In this document: one piece after another, positions 33,850 through 43,671 of the stretch | Numbering within the stretch: the stretch's first letter is position 1 | Layout: each line of letters starts with the position of its first letter | Notes under the pieces: model-generated | Database searches by the model: none | The model's input: only the letters and a program-made list of their open reading frames with translations | What the model was told of the DNA's origin: nothing | From: Streptomyces sp. RKAG290 | GTDB lineage: Bacteria; Actinomycetota; Actinomycetes; Streptomycetales; Streptomycetaceae | Direction: 5' to 3' | NCBI RefSeq assembly: GCF_023701695.1 | Contig: NZ_JAJOZC010000001.1 | Location: 1,488,001-1,552,000, forward strand | Length of the DNA: 64,000 nucleotides | Made by a program: the position numbers and the translations under genes

Positions 33850-34928
33850 GACTGGACCCACTGCTCACGGTTCTTGGCGATCGTGCCCGGGGCGACGGTC
33901 GTCGGCCTGTCGATGCTCGCGCCGAACTCGGTGAAGAGTTCCGGCACCTTCGCCCCCTTGGTGACCGGGCTGACGAACATGTTGAGCGGCATGTCCTCCT
34001 GGAACTTCTTGCTGATCAGGAAGTCCAGCAGGGCCTTGCCGCCGGCCTCGTTCTTCGCGCCGTCGAGCAGTCCCGCGAACTCGATCTGCCGGAAGCATGT
34101 CCCGGTGGCGACCCCGGTCGGGGCCGTCTTGGGCTGCGGGTCCGCGTACAGCACCTCGACGGGCGGGCTGGAGGCGTAGCTCACCACGAGCGGCCGGTCG
34201 GCCTTGGCCTTCTTGCCGCCCGCGGAGCCGGAGAACTCCTCGTTGTACGCCTGCTCCCAGCCGTCGACGACCTTCACGCCGTTGCTCTTCAGCTTCTTCC
34301 AGTAGTCCTGGTAGCCGTCCTCGCCGTAGGTGGCGACGCTGCCGAGGAGGAAGCCGAGGCCGGGCGAGGAGGTCGCGGCGTTCTCGGTGACGAGGAGGTT
34401 CTTGTACGCGGGCTTCGCCAGGTCCGCGAAGGACTTCGGCGGCGCCAGCTTCTTGTCGGCGAAGTACTTCTTGTCGTAGTTGACGCAGATGTCGCCGGTA
34501 TCGACGGGGGTGACCCGGTGCTTGCCGGCGTCCAACTGGACGTCGCTCGCGACCTGGTCGATGCCCTTGGCCTCGTACGGCGTGAACAGGCCGTTGTCGA
34601 GGGCGCGGGAGAGCAGGGTGTTGTCGACGCCGAAGAAGACGTCGCCGCGCGGCGAGCCCTTGGTCAGGATCTCCTGGTTCAGGGCGGCGCCCGCGTCCCC
34701 GCTCTTCAGCACCTTGACGGTGTAGCCGGTCTGCCGGGTGAAGTCCTTCAGCACGCCCTTGGAGACGTTGAAGGAGTCGTGGCTGACGAGGGTGACGGTC
34801 TTGGAGCCCGGGCTCTTGGTGCCCGCGTCGCCGGAGGACGCGTCGTCGGAGCTTCCGCATCCGGCGAGCGCCGTGGCGCCGAGCGCGGCGGCGACGGCCG
34901 TCACCGCGATCTTCTTGGTGGTACTCAT
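33825..34928 (-). CDS. thiB: Thiamine-binding lipoprotein (ThiB-like)
   Basis: This 367-residue type 2 periplasmic-binding-fold protein has a lipoprotein signal (KKIAVTAVAAALGATALAGC). The mature part starts with a Ser/Asp-rich linker, then TVTLVSHDSFNVSKGVLKDF, the ThiB opening motif, then DVFFGVDNTLLSRAL and TPVDTGDICVNYDKKYF. ATG 34928 is preceded by AGGAGGAATCAC. A TPP riboswitch lies in the 5' leader, so the ligand is thiamine or a thiamine precursor. It is first gene of the thiBPQ operon. Confidence 0.9.
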   Translation of the reverse strand: MSTTKKIAVTAVAAALGATALAGCGSSDDASSGDAGTKSPGSKTVTLVSHDSFNVSKGVLKDFTRQTGYTVKVLKSGDAGAALNQEILTKGSPRGDVFFGVDNTLLSRALDNGLFTPYEAKGIDQVASDVQLDAGKHRVTPVDTGDICVNYDKKYFADKKLAPPKSFADLAKPAYKNLLVTENAATSSPGLGFLLGSVATYGEDGYQDYWKKLKSNGVKVVDGWEQAYNEEFSGSAGGKKAKADRPLVVSYASSPPVEVLYADPQPKTAPTGVATGTCFRQIEFAGLLDGAKNEAGGKALLDFLISKKFQEDMPLNMFVSPVTKGAKVPELFTEFGASIDRPTTVAPGTIAKNREQWVQSWSSLVVK

Positions 34929-34964
34929 GTGATTCCTCCTGGGGGTGACCAGGAAGAGACGCGG

Positions 34965-35000
34965 CCCTGCCCGCACCGGTGGAACCGGAAGCGGGCAGGG
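34965..35000 (-). terminator. Leader hairpin between riboswitch and thiB (expression-platform candidate)
   Basis: CCCTGCCCGC at 34965-34974 pairs perfectly with GCGGGCAGGG at 34991-35000; inside it ACCGG/CCGGA can pair. It stands 36 bases before the thiB start and 27 after the aptamer, so it may terminate transcription when TPP is bound. Confidence 0.6.
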
Positions 35001-35026
35001 CGCAACAGCTTGAGTAAGGTCCGAAC

Positions 35027-35120
35027 TTCCTACCCGGAATGACCCGGGCGAGGTTCAGAGGGTCTGCGGCCAACCTGTCCTTGGTGCCGCACTCTCAGCG
35101 CTGTGGCGCTCCCCTGTCGG
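35027..35120 (-). promoter_or_regulatory. TPP riboswitch (THI element) controlling thiBPQ
   Basis: On the minus strand the leader reads ACAGGGGAGCGCC, then GCGCTGAGAGTGCGG, a variable arm, CCGCAGACCCTCTGAACCT, and CCCGGGTCATTCCGGG followed by TAGGAAG. CTGAGAG, ACCCTcTGAACCT and CCGGGTcATtCCGGg are the universally conserved P2/J3-2 and P4/P5 elements of the thiamine pyrophosphate aptamer. It should reduce transporter expression when TPP is plentiful. Confidence 0.93.
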
Positions 35121-35166
35121 AATATTAAATTGATTTCGGCCCCAGGCTACACGGCCGTTTCCGGCC

Positions 35167-36273
35167 TCAGCGCTCGGACGCCGCCAGCTGCCCGCAGGCC
35201 CCGTCGATCTCCTGGCCCCGGGTGTCGCGGACGGTCACCGGCACCCCGTGGGCGGCGATCGCCTCGACGAACGCCTTCTCGTCCTCGGGCCGCGAGGCGG
35301 TCCACTTCGAGCCGGGTGTCGGGTTCAGCGGGATCAGGTTGACGTGCACGCGCTTGCCCTTGAGGAGCCGGCCCAGCCGGTCACCCCGCCAGGCCTGGTC
35401 GTTGATGTCGCGGATCAGCGCGTACTCGATGGAGATGCGGCGGCCGGACTTCTCCGCGTACTCCCACGCGGCGTCCAGGACCTCGCGCACCTTCCACCGG
35501 GTGTTCACGGGGACGAGCGTGTCACGCAACTCGTCGTCCGGTGCGTGCAGCGAGACCGCGAGACGGCACTTGAAGCCCTCGTCGGCGAACCGCAGCATCG
35601 CCGGCACGAGGCCGACGGTCGAGACGGTGATCCCGCGCTGCGACAGCCCCAGCCCGTCGGGCTCGGGGTCGGTCAGCCGGCGGATCGACCCGACCACCCG
35701 GTTGTAGTTGGCGAGCGGCTCGCCCATGCCCATGAAGACGATGTTGGAGAGCCTGGCCGGACCCCCCGGCACCTCGCCGTCGCGCAGCGCCCGCATGCCG
35801 TCCACGATCTGGTGGACGATCTCCGCGGTGGAGAGGTTGCGGTCGAGACCGGCCTGCCCGGTGGCGCAGAAGGGGCAGTTCATCCCGCAGCCGGCCTGCG
35901 AGGAGATGCACATCGTGACGCGCTCCGGGTAGCGCATCAGGACGGACTCGACGAGCGTCCCGTCGTGCAGCTTCCACAGCGTCTTGCGGGTGGTGTCGTC
36001 GTCGCAGCTGATGTGCCGGACCACGGACATCAGGTCGGGGAACAGCGCCTCGGCGAGCTTCTCCCGCGACGCGGCCGGGATGTTGGTCCACTCCGACGGG
36101 TCGTGCGCGTAGCGCGCGAAGTAGTGCTGCGAGAGCTGCTGGGCGCGGAACGGCTTCTCGCCGGTCGCGGCGACGGCTTCCTTGCGCTCGGCGGGCGTGA
36201 GGTCGGCGAGGTGCCGCGGGGGCTTCTTGGCTCCGCGGGGCGCGACGAAAGTGAGTTCTCCGGGCTTAGGCAT
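35167..36273 (-). CDS. rlmN: 23S rRNA (adenine2503-C2)/tRNA methyltransferase
   Basis: This 368-residue radical-SAM enzyme methylates C2 of A2503 in 23S rRNA and A37 in some tRNAs. The CxxxCxxC iron-sulfur motif is in [14 protein letters not shown], and the RlmN-specific Cys in [10 protein letters not shown] and the C-terminal [10 protein letters not shown] (methyl-accepting Cys) are present. [17 protein letters not shown] is the family's GxGEPL block. ATG 36273 has GGAGG 5 bases upstream. It is monocistronic, between the thiamine riboswitch leader and a divergent membrane gene. Confidence 0.94.
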   Translation of the reverse strand: MPKPGELTFVAPRGAKKPPRHLADLTPAERKEAVAATGEKPFRAQQLSQHYFARYAHDPSEWTNIPAASREKLAEALFPDLMSVVRHISCDDDTTRKTLWKLHDGTLVESVLMRYPERVTMCISSQAGCGMNCPFCATGQAGLDRNLSTAEIVHQIVDGMRALRDGEVPGGPARLSNIVFMGMGEPLANYNRVVGSIRRLTDPEPDGLGLSQRGITVSTVGLVPAMLRFADEGFKCRLAVSLHAPDDELRDTLVPVNTRWKVREVLDAAWEYAEKSGRRISIEYALIRDINDQAWRGDRLGRLLKGKRVHVNLIPLNPTPGSKWTASRPEDEKAFVEAIAAHGVPVTVRDTRGQEIDGACGQLAASER

Positions 36274-36576
36274 GGTTCCTCCAGTGTCGCAGACACGCCG
36301 GAGTCCTCACGGTCATCGCCGGTGAGGGCGGGCGCAGCGCGGTCCTGCCTCCCCTCACCGGACCGCCATCGCCCGACGTGGGCGGCCCTGCGACGGCCCG
36401 GGGAAGGCCCGGCCGTGCTCACGGCAGTGACCGATCGCACCCCGGCCGGCCGGTTCCCGTGCACCCTGAGCGCAGGCTGGGGAACGCGTAGTCACCGCCA
36501 CGCCGATGGACCGGACCGGGCGGGGTACCCGGAAGACGAGAGGGACATCCCGCCGAGTTCGCAGGAGGTGCGTGCC
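36274..36576. promoter_or_regulatory. Divergent intergenic region, rlmN / membrane protein gene
   Basis: The interval of 303 bp has no convincing gene. It contains a 10-bp inverted repeat CCGGTGAGGG...CCCTCACCGG near 36319-36361. Promoters for both flanking genes must be here. Confidence 0.4.
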
Positions 36577-37104
36577 GTGCACGCCGTGAAGCACTGGTTC
36601 AATCACAGCCTGGTGGCGCAGGCACTGGTGGTCTTCGTGCTGGGCATCGGCTTCGGCGCCCTGTTCCGCCGGGATGATCAGCCGGGCTTATGGGTGGTCC
36701 AGAGCCTGCTCTACACCGCGGTGATCATCGGGTTTCTGGCCCTTCAGCGCCGCAGGACCAGCCGCGCGACGGGCGCCGCCCCCGGCGCGGTGGTCGACCT
36801 CAACCGCAAGATCCGACGACGTGAGGTGCCGCAGGATCCCGAGGAGCGGGTGATCATGCGGCGGCTCGTCGACGACCAGCTGGGAAAGATCGAGCGCGGA
36901 CGCCGGTGGCTGCCGTACTGGCTGGCCGTCATGGGCTTGACCGCGGTCGGCATGCTCGTCCTCGGGGCGACCAGCGGATCCCTGGTCTTTCCCCTGATCT
37001 ACACGGTCGGTGTGGTCGCGTTCTGCGTCTGGATCCTGTGGATGCACCGCCGGGCGGTCGAGCTCCATCACCACATGCGCTCGGCCCTGCAGGACCCGAG
37101 CTGA
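36577..37104 (+). CDS. Four-helix membrane protein of unknown function
   Basis: The 175-residue product has four hydrophobic segments arranged as two pairs (LVAQALVVFVLGIGFGALF and LLYTAVIIGFLALQ; LPYWLAVMGLTAVGMLVLG and FPLIYTVGVVAFCVWILWMH). A charged cytoplasmic loop with KIRRREVPQDPEERVIMRRL lies between them. No catalytic motif is visible. The start is GTG 36577 because AGGAGG lies 8 bases upstream; GTG 36568 overlaps that site. It ends at a strong convergent terminator before cdsA. Confidence 0.78.
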   Translation: MHAVKHWFNHSLVAQALVVFVLGIGFGALFRRDDQPGLWVVQSLLYTAVIIGFLALQRRRTSRATGAAPGAVVDLNRKIRRREVPQDPEERVIMRRLVDDQLGKIERGRRWLPYWLAVMGLTAVGMLVLGATSGSLVFPLIYTVGVVAFCVWILWMHRRAVELHHHMRSALQDPS

Positions 37105-37187
37105 CGGGTGCGGTCGCCTCGCCTCCTGCGGGCGGGGGTCCGGTCGTAGCCGCGTTGCGCCCCTCCCTCGTAGAGGCGAGGCCCGAT

Positions 37188-37234
37188 ACAGACGAGGGGT
37201 CCGCCGTCCTGTGGACGGCGGACCCCTCGTCTGT
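37188..37234. terminator. Perfect 22-bp bidirectional terminator
   Basis: Positions 37188-37209 (ACAGACGAGGGG then TCCGCCGTCC) are exactly complementary to 37213-37234 with a three-base loop TGT. The hairpin lies between convergent genes and serves cdsA on the minus strand. Confidence 0.88.
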
Positions 37235-37251
37235 CGGTATGCGGGAGTCGC

Positions 37252-38337
37252 TCAGCCGGAACCGACGAAGAGCACCAGCAGCAGCCAGACCACCGGCGCG
37301 GTCGGCAGCAGCGAGTCCAGCCGGTCCATGATCCCGCCGTGTCCGGGGAGCAGGGTGCCCATGTCCTTGATCCCGAGGTCCCGCTTGATCATGGACTCGC
37401 CGAGGTCACCGAGGGTGGCGCTGGCAGCGACCGCGAGGCCGAGCAGCAGGCCCTGCCACCAGGAGCCGTCGTCGATCAGGAACTCCATGCACAGGGCGCC
37501 GGCCACCATCGCGAAGGCCACGGCTCCGAAGAGACCCTCACGGGTCTTGCCGGGGCTGATCCGCGGCGCCAGCTTGTGCTTGCCGAACCGCCAGCCGACG
37601 GCGTACGCGCCGGTGTCACTGACCACGGTCAGCAGCAGGAAGGTCAGCACCCGCTGCGGCCCGTCGTCGGCCGTCAGGAGCATGGCGACGAACGTGGCCA
37701 GGAACGGTACGTAGAACGCGGCGAAGACCCCGGCCGTGACGTCCTTGAGGTAGCCCTCCGGCGGCTCGGTCATCCGCCAGACGAGCACCGCGAGAGCGGT
37801 CAAGGCCATCGCGGCCCAGGCACCCTCGGCGCCTCGCGCGTAGCCCGCCACGACCATGGCCGCGCCACCGACCGCGAGAGGAACGAGGGGCGCCTTGATG
37901 CCCTTGCGCTCCTCCAGCCGGGAGGTGAGCTCCCAGAGGCCGACGACGACGGCGACCACGATCACACCGACGAAGACGGCCTTCACGATGAAGAGCGAGG
38001 CGACGACGACGGCACCGAGGCCCACGCCGACCCCTATGGCGGCTCCGAGATCACGGCCCGCACGCTTCTTCTGCGGGGGTGGCGGCGCGGTGGACATGGG
38101 CTCCTGCGGCTTCTCGTCGCGGAACAGGGGGCCGCCGCTCAGGCGTGCGGCCCCCTGGTCCCGGTCATCACGGTCGTCAGCGTCTCTACCTGCGTCGGGA
38201 ACGTCCGGCACGATGGGCATGGGCCGAGTCTGCTGGGCGTCATGCACATCGTATGCAGGACCCGCCGGAGCCGTCCGCATCTCGGGCGCAGCACGGTGTC
38301 CGGCGCCCTGCGGGGCGCCCCAGGGAGAGTCGTTCAT
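37252..38337 (-). CDS. cdsA: Phosphatidate cytidylyltransferase (CDP-diacylglycerol synthase)
   Basis: This 361-residue membrane enzyme makes CDP-diacylglycerol from CTP and phosphatidic acid. The C-terminal signature GDLGESMIKRDLGIKDMGTL then LPGHGGIMDRLDS is diagnostic. About eight helices follow a 95-residue charged, disordered N-terminal extension (DADDRDDRDQGAARL...), which is longer than in E. coli but usual in Streptomyces. Its ATG overlaps the frr stop (TGATG), so expression is coupled to frr. Confidence 0.94.
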   Translation of the reverse strand: MNDSPWGAPQGAGHRAAPEMRTAPAGPAYDVHDAQQTRPMPIVPDVPDAGRDADDRDDRDQGAARLSGGPLFRDEKPQEPMSTAPPPPQKKRAGRDLGAAIGVGVGLGAVVVASLFIVKAVFVGVIVVAVVVGLWELTSRLEERKGIKAPLVPLAVGGAAMVVAGYARGAEGAWAAMALTALAVLVWRMTEPPEGYLKDVTAGVFAAFYVPFLATFVAMLLTADDGPQRVLTFLLLTVVSDTGAYAVGWRFGKHKLAPRISPGKTREGLFGAVAFAMVAGALCMEFLIDDGSWWQGLLLGLAVAASATLGDLGESMIKRDLGIKDMGTLLPGHGGIMDRLDSLLPTAPVVWLLLVLFVGSG

Positions 38338-38894
38338 CAGACTTCGAGCAGCTCGGCTTCCTTGTGCTTCAGCAGCTCGTCCACCTGCGCGACGTACTTC
38401 GCGGTGGTGTCGTCGAGCTCCTTCTCGGCGCGACGCACCTCGTCCTCGCCGGACTCCTTGTCCTTGACCAGCTTGTCGAGCGTCTCCTTGGCCTTGCGGC
38501 GGACGGCCCGGATCGAGATCTTGGAGTCCTCGGCCTTCGTCTTCGCGACCTTGATGTAGTCGCGACGACGCTCTTCGGTGAGGTCGGGGAAGTTCACCCG
38601 GATGATATTGCCGTCATTGCTCGGGTTGACGCCGAGGTCCGAGTCGCGGATTGCCTGCTCGATGTTGCGCAGCGCGCTCTTGTCGAACGGCGTCACGACA
38701 GCCATGCGGGGCTCGGGCACCGAGAACGAGGCCAGCTGGTTGATCGGGGTCAGCGCACCGTAGTAGTCGGCGACGATCTTGTTGAACATCGCCGGGTGCG
38801 CACGGCCGGTACGGATCGCGGCGAAGTCCTCTTTCGCGACCACGACGGCCTTCTCCATCTTCTCCTCGGCCTCGAGGAGGGTTTCTTCGATCAC
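38337..38894 (-). CDS. frr: Ribosome recycling factor
   Basis: This 185-residue protein splits post-termination ribosomes with EF-G. Conserved blocks are [59 protein letters not shown] and the C-terminal helical [20 protein letters not shown]. Two adjacent GTG codons are possible (38897 and 38894); the second gives the better 6-base spacing from GGAG and the usual N-terminus (M)[12 protein letters not shown]. It is between pyrH and cdsA in the conserved translation cluster. Confidence 0.95.
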   Translation of the reverse strand: MIEETLLEAEEKMEKAVVVAKEDFAAIRTGRAHPAMFNKIVADYYGALTPINQLASFSVPEPRMAVVTPFDKSALRNIEQAIRDSDLGVNPSNDGNIIRVNFPDLTEERRRDYIKVAKTKAEDSKISIRAVRRKAKETLDKLVKDKESGEDEVRRAEKELDDTTAKYVAQVDELLKHKEAELLEV

Positions 38895-39062
38895 CACGTG
38901 CTCCTGCGTGTCTTGAGTGGGCCCGGCGTGCTCGGGCCCGGCGGGTCCTGCGTCGCGTCCTCACCTGCACGGTGTCCGACCGGCAGGCCGTTGTCCATCA
39001 TTCGGGGCCGTCCCGTGGGCCCCGGGAGCTCGCCGGGTCCCCCCGGTTCGCTCCCCCGGTAC

Positions 39063-39839
39063 TCAGGCCCGGGTGCCCTGGTCACTCACGAGCGAGCCGA
39101 TCTTCTCACCCTTGACGGCACGGGCGATATTGCCCGCCGCGGTCAGTTCGAAGACGAGGATCGGCAGCTGGTTGTCGCGGCAGAGCGTGATGGCGGTGGC
39201 GTCGGCGACCTTGAGGTCTCGGGCGAGCACCTCGCTGTACTCCAGCGCGTCGAACTTCACCGCTCCGGGGTTGGTCTTCGGGTCGGAGTCGTAGACCCCG
39301 TCCACGCCGTTCTTGCCCATCAGCAGAGCCTCGGCGTCGATCTCCAGGGCGCGCTGGGCCGCAGTGGTGTCGGTGGAGAAGTACGGCATGCCCATGCCGG
39401 CGCCGAAGATGACGACGCGGCCCTTCTCCAGGTGCCTCACGGCGCGCAGCGGGATGTACGGCTCCGCGACCTGACCCATGGTGATGGCGGTCTGGACACG
39501 GGAGTCGATGCCTTCCTTCTCCAGGAAGTCCTGGAGTGCCAGGCAGTTCATGACCGTGCCGAGCATGCCCATGTAGTCGGACCGGGCCCGGTCCATGCCG
39601 CGCTGCTGGAGCTCGGCGCCGCGGAAGAAGTTGCCGCCGCCGATGACGATCGCGATTTCCGCGCCGTCCCGGACGACCGCCGCGATCTCGCGAGCGATGG
39701 CGTGCACGACGTCGGGGTCGACACCGAGACCCCCGCCGCCGGCGAACGCCTCACCGGACAGCTTCAGCATGAAGCGTCCGGACACCTTGCCGTCGTCGCG
39801 CCTGTGGTCACCTGTTGCGGCGTCCGCGCCCTTGTTCAT
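39063..39839 (-). CDS. pyrH: UMP kinase
   Basis: This 258-residue amino acid kinase-fold enzyme phosphorylates UMP to UDP. Motifs are [60 protein letters not shown], and [20 protein letters not shown]. The first 22 residues ([20 protein letters not shown]) are an actinobacterial extension. ATG 39839 has GAGGAG 8 bases upstream. Its place in the rpsB-tsf-pyrH-frr order is conserved. A hairpin separates it from tsf. Confidence 0.95.
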   Translation of the reverse strand: MNKGADAATGDHRRDDGKVSGRFMLKLSGEAFAGGGGLGVDPDVVHAIAREIAAVVRDGAEIAIVIGGGNFFRGAELQQRGMDRARSDYMGMLGTVMNCLALQDFLEKEGIDSRVQTAITMGQVAEPYIPLRAVRHLEKGRVVIFGAGMGMPYFSTDTTAAQRALEIDAEALLMGKNGVDGVYDSDPKTNPGAVKFDALEYSEVLARDLKVADATAITLCRDNQLPILVFELTAAGNIARAVKGEKIGSLVSDQGTRA

Positions 39840-39867
39840 GGAGATTCTCCTCGTGCACATACGAAGA

Positions 39868-39911
39868 AGGCCATTGCCGGTGGGTCCGATGTCCCTCAGC
39901 GGCAATGGCCT
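39868..39911 (-). terminator. 12-bp hairpin between tsf and pyrH
   Basis: AGGCCATTGCCG at 39868-39879 is complementary to CGGCAATGGCCT at 39900-39911, loop 20 bases. It follows the tsf stop on the minus strand and precedes pyrH, so it may act as a partial terminator. Confidence 0.6.
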
Positions 39912-39997
39912 CCTCGTCAGATCTGCGGTCGTACGGCGGTGTGCGGCCGTCGACTGCACCAGACCCTATCGGGGTCCACCGTTTTTCGCGGACGGAC

Positions 39998-40852
39998 TCA
40001 GATGCCGACCTTGATACGCGAGAAGCGCTTCAGGGTGACACCGGCCTCGTCCAGGACCTTCTGGACGGACTTCTTGTTGTCCTTGGCGAACGCCTGCTCC
40101 AGGACGACGACGTCCTTGAAGAAGCCGTTGACCCGACCCTCGACGATCTTCGGAAGGGCGGCCTCGGGCTTGCCCTCCTCGCGAGAGGTGGCCTCGGCGA
40201 CACGACGCTCGTTCTCGACCGTCTCGGCCGGGACCTCGTCGCGGTTGAGGTACTTCGGGGCGAAGGCGGCGATGTGCTGCGCGACGTCCTTGGCAACCGC
40301 TGCGGCGGCCTCGTCCGAGGCGCTGCCCTTGTCGAGCTCGACGAGGACGCCGACCTGCGGCGGGAGGTCGGGCATCGTGCGGTGCATGTACGCAGCCACG
40401 TAACCGCCGGTGAACTGCGCGAAGCGGTCCAGGACGATCTTCTCGCCGAGATTGGCGTTGGCCTCGTCGACGTACGCCTGAACCGTCTTGCCGGCCTCGA
40501 TCTCGGAGGCGAGCAGCGTGGCCAGGTCGGCCGGGGAGGTGGCGGCGACGTGCGCGGCCAGCGCGTTGGCGACGGCCTGGAACTTGTCACCCTTGGCGAC
40601 GAAGTCCGTCTCGCACTTCAGCTCGAGCAGGACGCCGGAAGTCTTGTCCTCGGAGATGAGGGAGACGACGGCGCCGTTCTCGGCAGAACGGCCCTCGCGC
40701 TTGGCGACGCCCTTCTGGCCCTTGATACGAAGCGCCTCGACGGCGCCGTCGACGCTGCCGTCGGCCTCGTCGAGCGCCTTCTTGCAGTCCATCATGCCGG
40801 CGCCGGTGAGCTCACGGAGCTTCTTGACGTCAGCGGCGGTGTAGTTCGCCAT
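39998..40852 (-). CDS. tsf: Translation elongation factor Ts
   Basis: This 284-residue guanine-nucleotide exchange factor regenerates EF-Tu-GTP. The N-terminal UBA-like domain has [20 protein letters not shown], then the EF-Ts signature [21 protein letters not shown]-terminal dimerisation-like repeats follow, ending in [17 protein letters not shown]. It is cotranscribed with rpsB, from which it is separated by 100 bp containing a hairpin. Confidence 0.96.
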   Translation of the reverse strand: MANYTAADVKKLRELTGAGMMDCKKALDEADGSVDGAVEALRIKGQKGVAKREGRSAENGAVVSLISEDKTSGVLLELKCETDFVAKGDKFQAVANALAAHVAATSPADLATLLASEIEAGKTVQAYVDEANANLGEKIVLDRFAQFTGGYVAAYMHRTMPDLPPQVGVLVELDKGSASDEAAAAVAKDVAQHIAAFAPKYLNRDEVPAETVENERRVAEATSREEGKPEAALPKIVEGRVNGFFKDVVVLEQAFAKDNKKSVQKVLDEAGVTLKRFSRIKVGI

Positions 40853-40895
40853 GAGTCTGTATTTCTCTCTCGAAGTCTGAAAGATCTACGGGTGA

Positions 40896-40933
40896 ACGGC
40901 GGGGGCGGTGCCTGTGGCACCGGCCCCCGCCGT
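40896..40933 (-). terminator. Hairpin in the rpsB-tsf intergenic region
   Basis: ACGGCGGGGGCGGTGCC pairs with the following GGCACCGGCCCCCGCCGT, with one bulged G and a three-base loop. It lies just past the rpsB stop and may adjust the rpsB:tsf ratio by partial termination. Confidence 0.65.
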
Positions 40934-40951
40934 CGTCAGCCGTGACGGGTG

Positions 40952-41911
40952 TCAGGCCTGCTCGCCGTCCGCGGCCGGAGCCTCGGCGGCGGGGGCCTCG
41001 GCGGGGGCCTCGGCAACGGGGGCCTCGGCGGGAGCCTCGGCAGCAGCGTCGGCCTCGACCTCGGCCGGCGTCTCGGCGGCGTCCGCGACCTTCTCGGTCT
41101 CGGCGGAGGTCTGCACCTCGGCGTCGGCCTTCTTGTCGCCCTCGAGCAGGTCACGCTCCCACTCGGCGAGCGGCTCGCCGGCGGCCTTCTCGCCCGGCTT
41201 CGAGTCGCCGGTCGCAGCGCCGGAACGGGCGATGAGGCCCTCGGCGACGGCGTCGGCGATCACGCGGGTGAGCAGGGTGACGGAGCGGATCGCGTCGTCG
41301 TTGCCCGGAATCTTGTAGTCGACCTCGTCGGGGTCGCAGTTGGTGTCCAGGATCGCGACGACCGGGATGTGGAGCTTGCGCGCCTCACCGACGGCGATGT
41401 GCTCCTTCTTGGTGTCGACGATCCAGACGGCGCTCGGCACCTTCTGCATCTCGCGGATACCACCGAGGGTCTTCTCCAGCTTGGCCTTCTCACGCGAGAG
41501 GACCAGGAGCTCCTTCTTGGTGAGGCCGGAAGCGGCCACGTCCTCGAAGTCGATGACCTCAAGCTCCTTCAGACGCTGAAGGCGCTTGTAGACGGTGGAG
41601 AAGTTGGTGAGCATGCCACCGAGCCAACGCTGGTTGACGTACGGCATGCCGACGCGCGTCGCCTGCTCGGCGATGGCCTCCTGCGCCTGCTTCTTCGTAC
41701 CCACGAACATGATGGAGCCGCCGTGGGCGACGGTCTCCTTGACGAACTCGTAGGCGCGGTCGATGTACGACAGCGACTGGAGCAGGTCGATGATGTAGAT
41801 GCCGTTGCGCTCCGTGAAGATGAAGCGCTTCATCTTCGGGTTCCAACGACGGGTCTGGTGACCGAAGTGGACGCCGCTTTCCAGCAGCTCCCGCATCGTG
41901 ACGACGGCCAT
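40952..41911 (-). CDS. rpsB: 30S ribosomal protein S2
   Basis: This 319-residue S2 protein has [60 protein letters not shown] and [20 protein letters not shown]. The core ends near residue 240. The remaining 80 residues are an acidic Ala/Glu/Pro tail with [17 protein letters not shown] repeats, a feature of Streptomyces S2 proteins. ATG 41911 has AAGGAG 8 bases upstream. It is first in the rpsB-tsf unit; the 270-bp gap upstream holds the promoter and is otherwise empty. Confidence 0.96.
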   Translation of the reverse strand: MAVVTMRELLESGVHFGHQTRRWNPKMKRFIFTERNGIYIIDLLQSLSYIDRAYEFVKETVAHGGSIMFVGTKKQAQEAIAEQATRVGMPYVNQRWLGGMLTNFSTVYKRLQRLKELEVIDFEDVAASGLTKKELLVLSREKAKLEKTLGGIREMQKVPSAVWIVDTKKEHIAVGEARKLHIPVVAILDTNCDPDEVDYKIPGNDDAIRSVTLLTRVIADAVAEGLIARSGAATGDSKPGEKAAGEPLAEWERDLLEGDKKADAEVQTSAETEKVADAAETPAEVEADAAAEAPAEAPVAEAPAEAPAAEAPAADGEQA

Positions 41912-42183
41912 GGCCGTACTCCTTGAGGTGCTCGGTTATCGCGACCGCAGGTTTGCAGCCGCGCCTGACGCCCCGACGCGCCGTGCCACGAGGGACCGAG
42001 GGGCGCGGCCACCTCCAGAGAGAGATGGCGGGGCGTGCGAAGTCGACCCGGTGACCCGGATCGCCACAAGAAGTGTACGGGACCCGTCGAGTGCCGGGTG
42101 ACGGAGCTGTCCACAACCAGCCGGTAGTCCACAGATCCGGTCCATGATCCCCGCGAACCGGTCTGCCGGGGGACGGTGTCGCC

Positions 42184-43069
42184 ATGCGAAACACATCTGC
42201 CCGGGCCGCCCGCCGGGCCCGGAACGGCGGCCGCGACGTATGGGGCGGCAGGCCCGGACGCCTGGTGCGGGCAGCGTCTGCGGCGGCAGCGGCGGTACTG
42301 CTCGCGATGGGGTACTGCGGGGCGCCCGCCCCGGCCGCGGCCGGGGAGCACCCGCCCGCGGGTGGGACGGCACGCTTGCCGGTGGGTGCGGCTGACCCTC
42401 CTGTGCCGGTGCGTCCGGCGGACTCTCCTGTGCCGGTGCGTCCGGCGGATCCTGGCCGGGGCTGGCCACTGGAGGGCCGGCCCGTGGTCGTACGGGGTGG
42501 GAGCCGCCCGCCACCGACTACGGGCGGGGACACCGTGGGGTGGACCTCGCCGCCGGGCCCGGTACGTCGGTGCTCGCGGCCGCCTCCGGCCGGGTCTCGT
42601 TCGCGGGCGGAGTCGGGGGGCGCGGGGTGCTGGCGATCGAGCTCTCGGAAACGGGCGATCCGCCGCTGCGGACCACGTACGAGCCGGTGCGGTCCCTGGT
42701 GGCGAAGGGAGACGAGGTCACCGCGGGCCAAGTGGTGGCGGTCATGGAGGCGGGGCCATCCCATTGCGCTTCGGGCTGTCTGCACTGGGGCCTGCGCCGC
42801 GCGGCCGCGTACCTGGACCCGCTGTCGCTGCTGCCGCCCTCACTGCTGCGGCGCGGGCCGTCCCGGCTGCTGCCGGTATCCGGCGTGCCCGAGCCCGGGA
42901 GCGCAGGTACCCCGCCGCCCAGCGGGGACTCGGAGACGTCCGGCCTGGCCGAGCCGACGACCCCAGGGGCGCTGCCGCCCAGCGGGGACCGTGCCTCCGG
43001 GGCGGTGACGACGGATGGCCGATCCGGTGCCCCCGCGGTACTGATGGGCGCCGCGGTGATGCGTCGGCG
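42184..43069 (+). pseudogene. M23-family peptidoglycan endopeptidase, frameshifted in this sequence
   Basis: The N-terminus (MRNTSARAARRARNGGRD, then hydrophobic LVRAASAAAAAVLLAMGYCG) looks like an export signal. The M23 domain with the zinc motif HRGVD, LAAGPGTSVLAAASGRVSFA, and CLHWGLRR (HxH-like) lies in another frame from about 42500. The break is at four G (42494-42497); one more G gives VVVRGWEPPATDYGRGHRGV. Members cleave peptide cross-links in the wall. The linker carries a 27-bp direct repeat. After 43062 the frame stays open to 43517 as antisense of tetR, so the true C-terminal end is uncertain and a second indel is possible. Confidence 0.72.
42399..42449 (+). repeat. Two-copy 27-bp direct repeat in the M23 linker
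   Basis: The 24-base block TCCTGTGCCGGTGCGTCCGG plus CGGA occurs identically at 42399-42422 and 42426-42449, period 27 bp, encoding PVPVRPAD twice. It is a simple in-frame tandem duplication in a disordered linker. Confidence 0.8.
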
Positions 43070-43671
43070 TCAGCCCTGTGGGGCGTCCGGGGCGCCACGC
43101 ACACCGCGAAGGATCATGGCCACGGCGGTGTCCGCGATCACGTCCGGCTCCTCCGCCACACTCAGCTCGATACGTCGCACGGCGGCGTCCACGGAGCCCT
43201 GCAACAGCATGGCCGCCAGACGGGGCTGCTCGTGGCCGAGGTCGCCGAGCGCCTGGACGATCATGGCGATCAGTCCGCCGTGCGCGGCGCGGATCTTCTC
43301 CCGCGCGCCCGCGTCCAGTTCGCTCGCCGAGATCGCGACGACGGCCCGGTGGCGCCGGTCCCCCACCAGATCGAGCTGCCGCCGTACGTATGCCTCGATC
43401 TTCTCCTCGGGCGTTCCCGCCCGCTCCATCGCGTTCTCCACCTCGGCTGCCCAGACGGGGAAGTCGACGGTGCAGAGCTCCTCGACGACGGCGGCACGGG
43501 AACGGAAGTACTCGTAGACGGAGGACCGGGCGAGGCCGGTGCGTTCGGCGAGGGCGGGGAAGGTCAGCGCCTCCGTGCCCCCTCGGACAGCAGGGAACGC
43601 GCCGCGTCCAGGAGGGCGCCGCGCTGCATGGTCCGGTGCTCGGCCACGGAGGCCGCTCGAATCCTGGGCAC
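43070..43671 (-). pseudogene. TetR-family regulator, frameshifted in this sequence
   Basis: About 200 residues when restored. The N-terminal part (VPRIRAASVAEHRTMQRGAL, LLDAARSLLSE) is interrupted at five C (43578-43582). One extra base restores SEGGTEALTFPALAERTG and LARSSVYEYFRSRAAVVEEL, the complete TetR helix-turn-helix, joined to the ligand domain (MENAMERAGTPEEKIEAYVR...). The C-terminal domain resembles actinobacterial TetR proteins of unknown ligand. GTG 43671 is the start. It is convergent with the M23 gene; the last codon sits where the M23 end is unclear. It is just downstream of whiG on the same strand. Confidence 0.8.

Noticed and set aside
40952..41170. AEAPAEAP repeats at the end of S2 as an unusual repeat
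   Set aside because: Ala/Glu/Pro tails on S2 are ordinary in Streptomyces; not novel.
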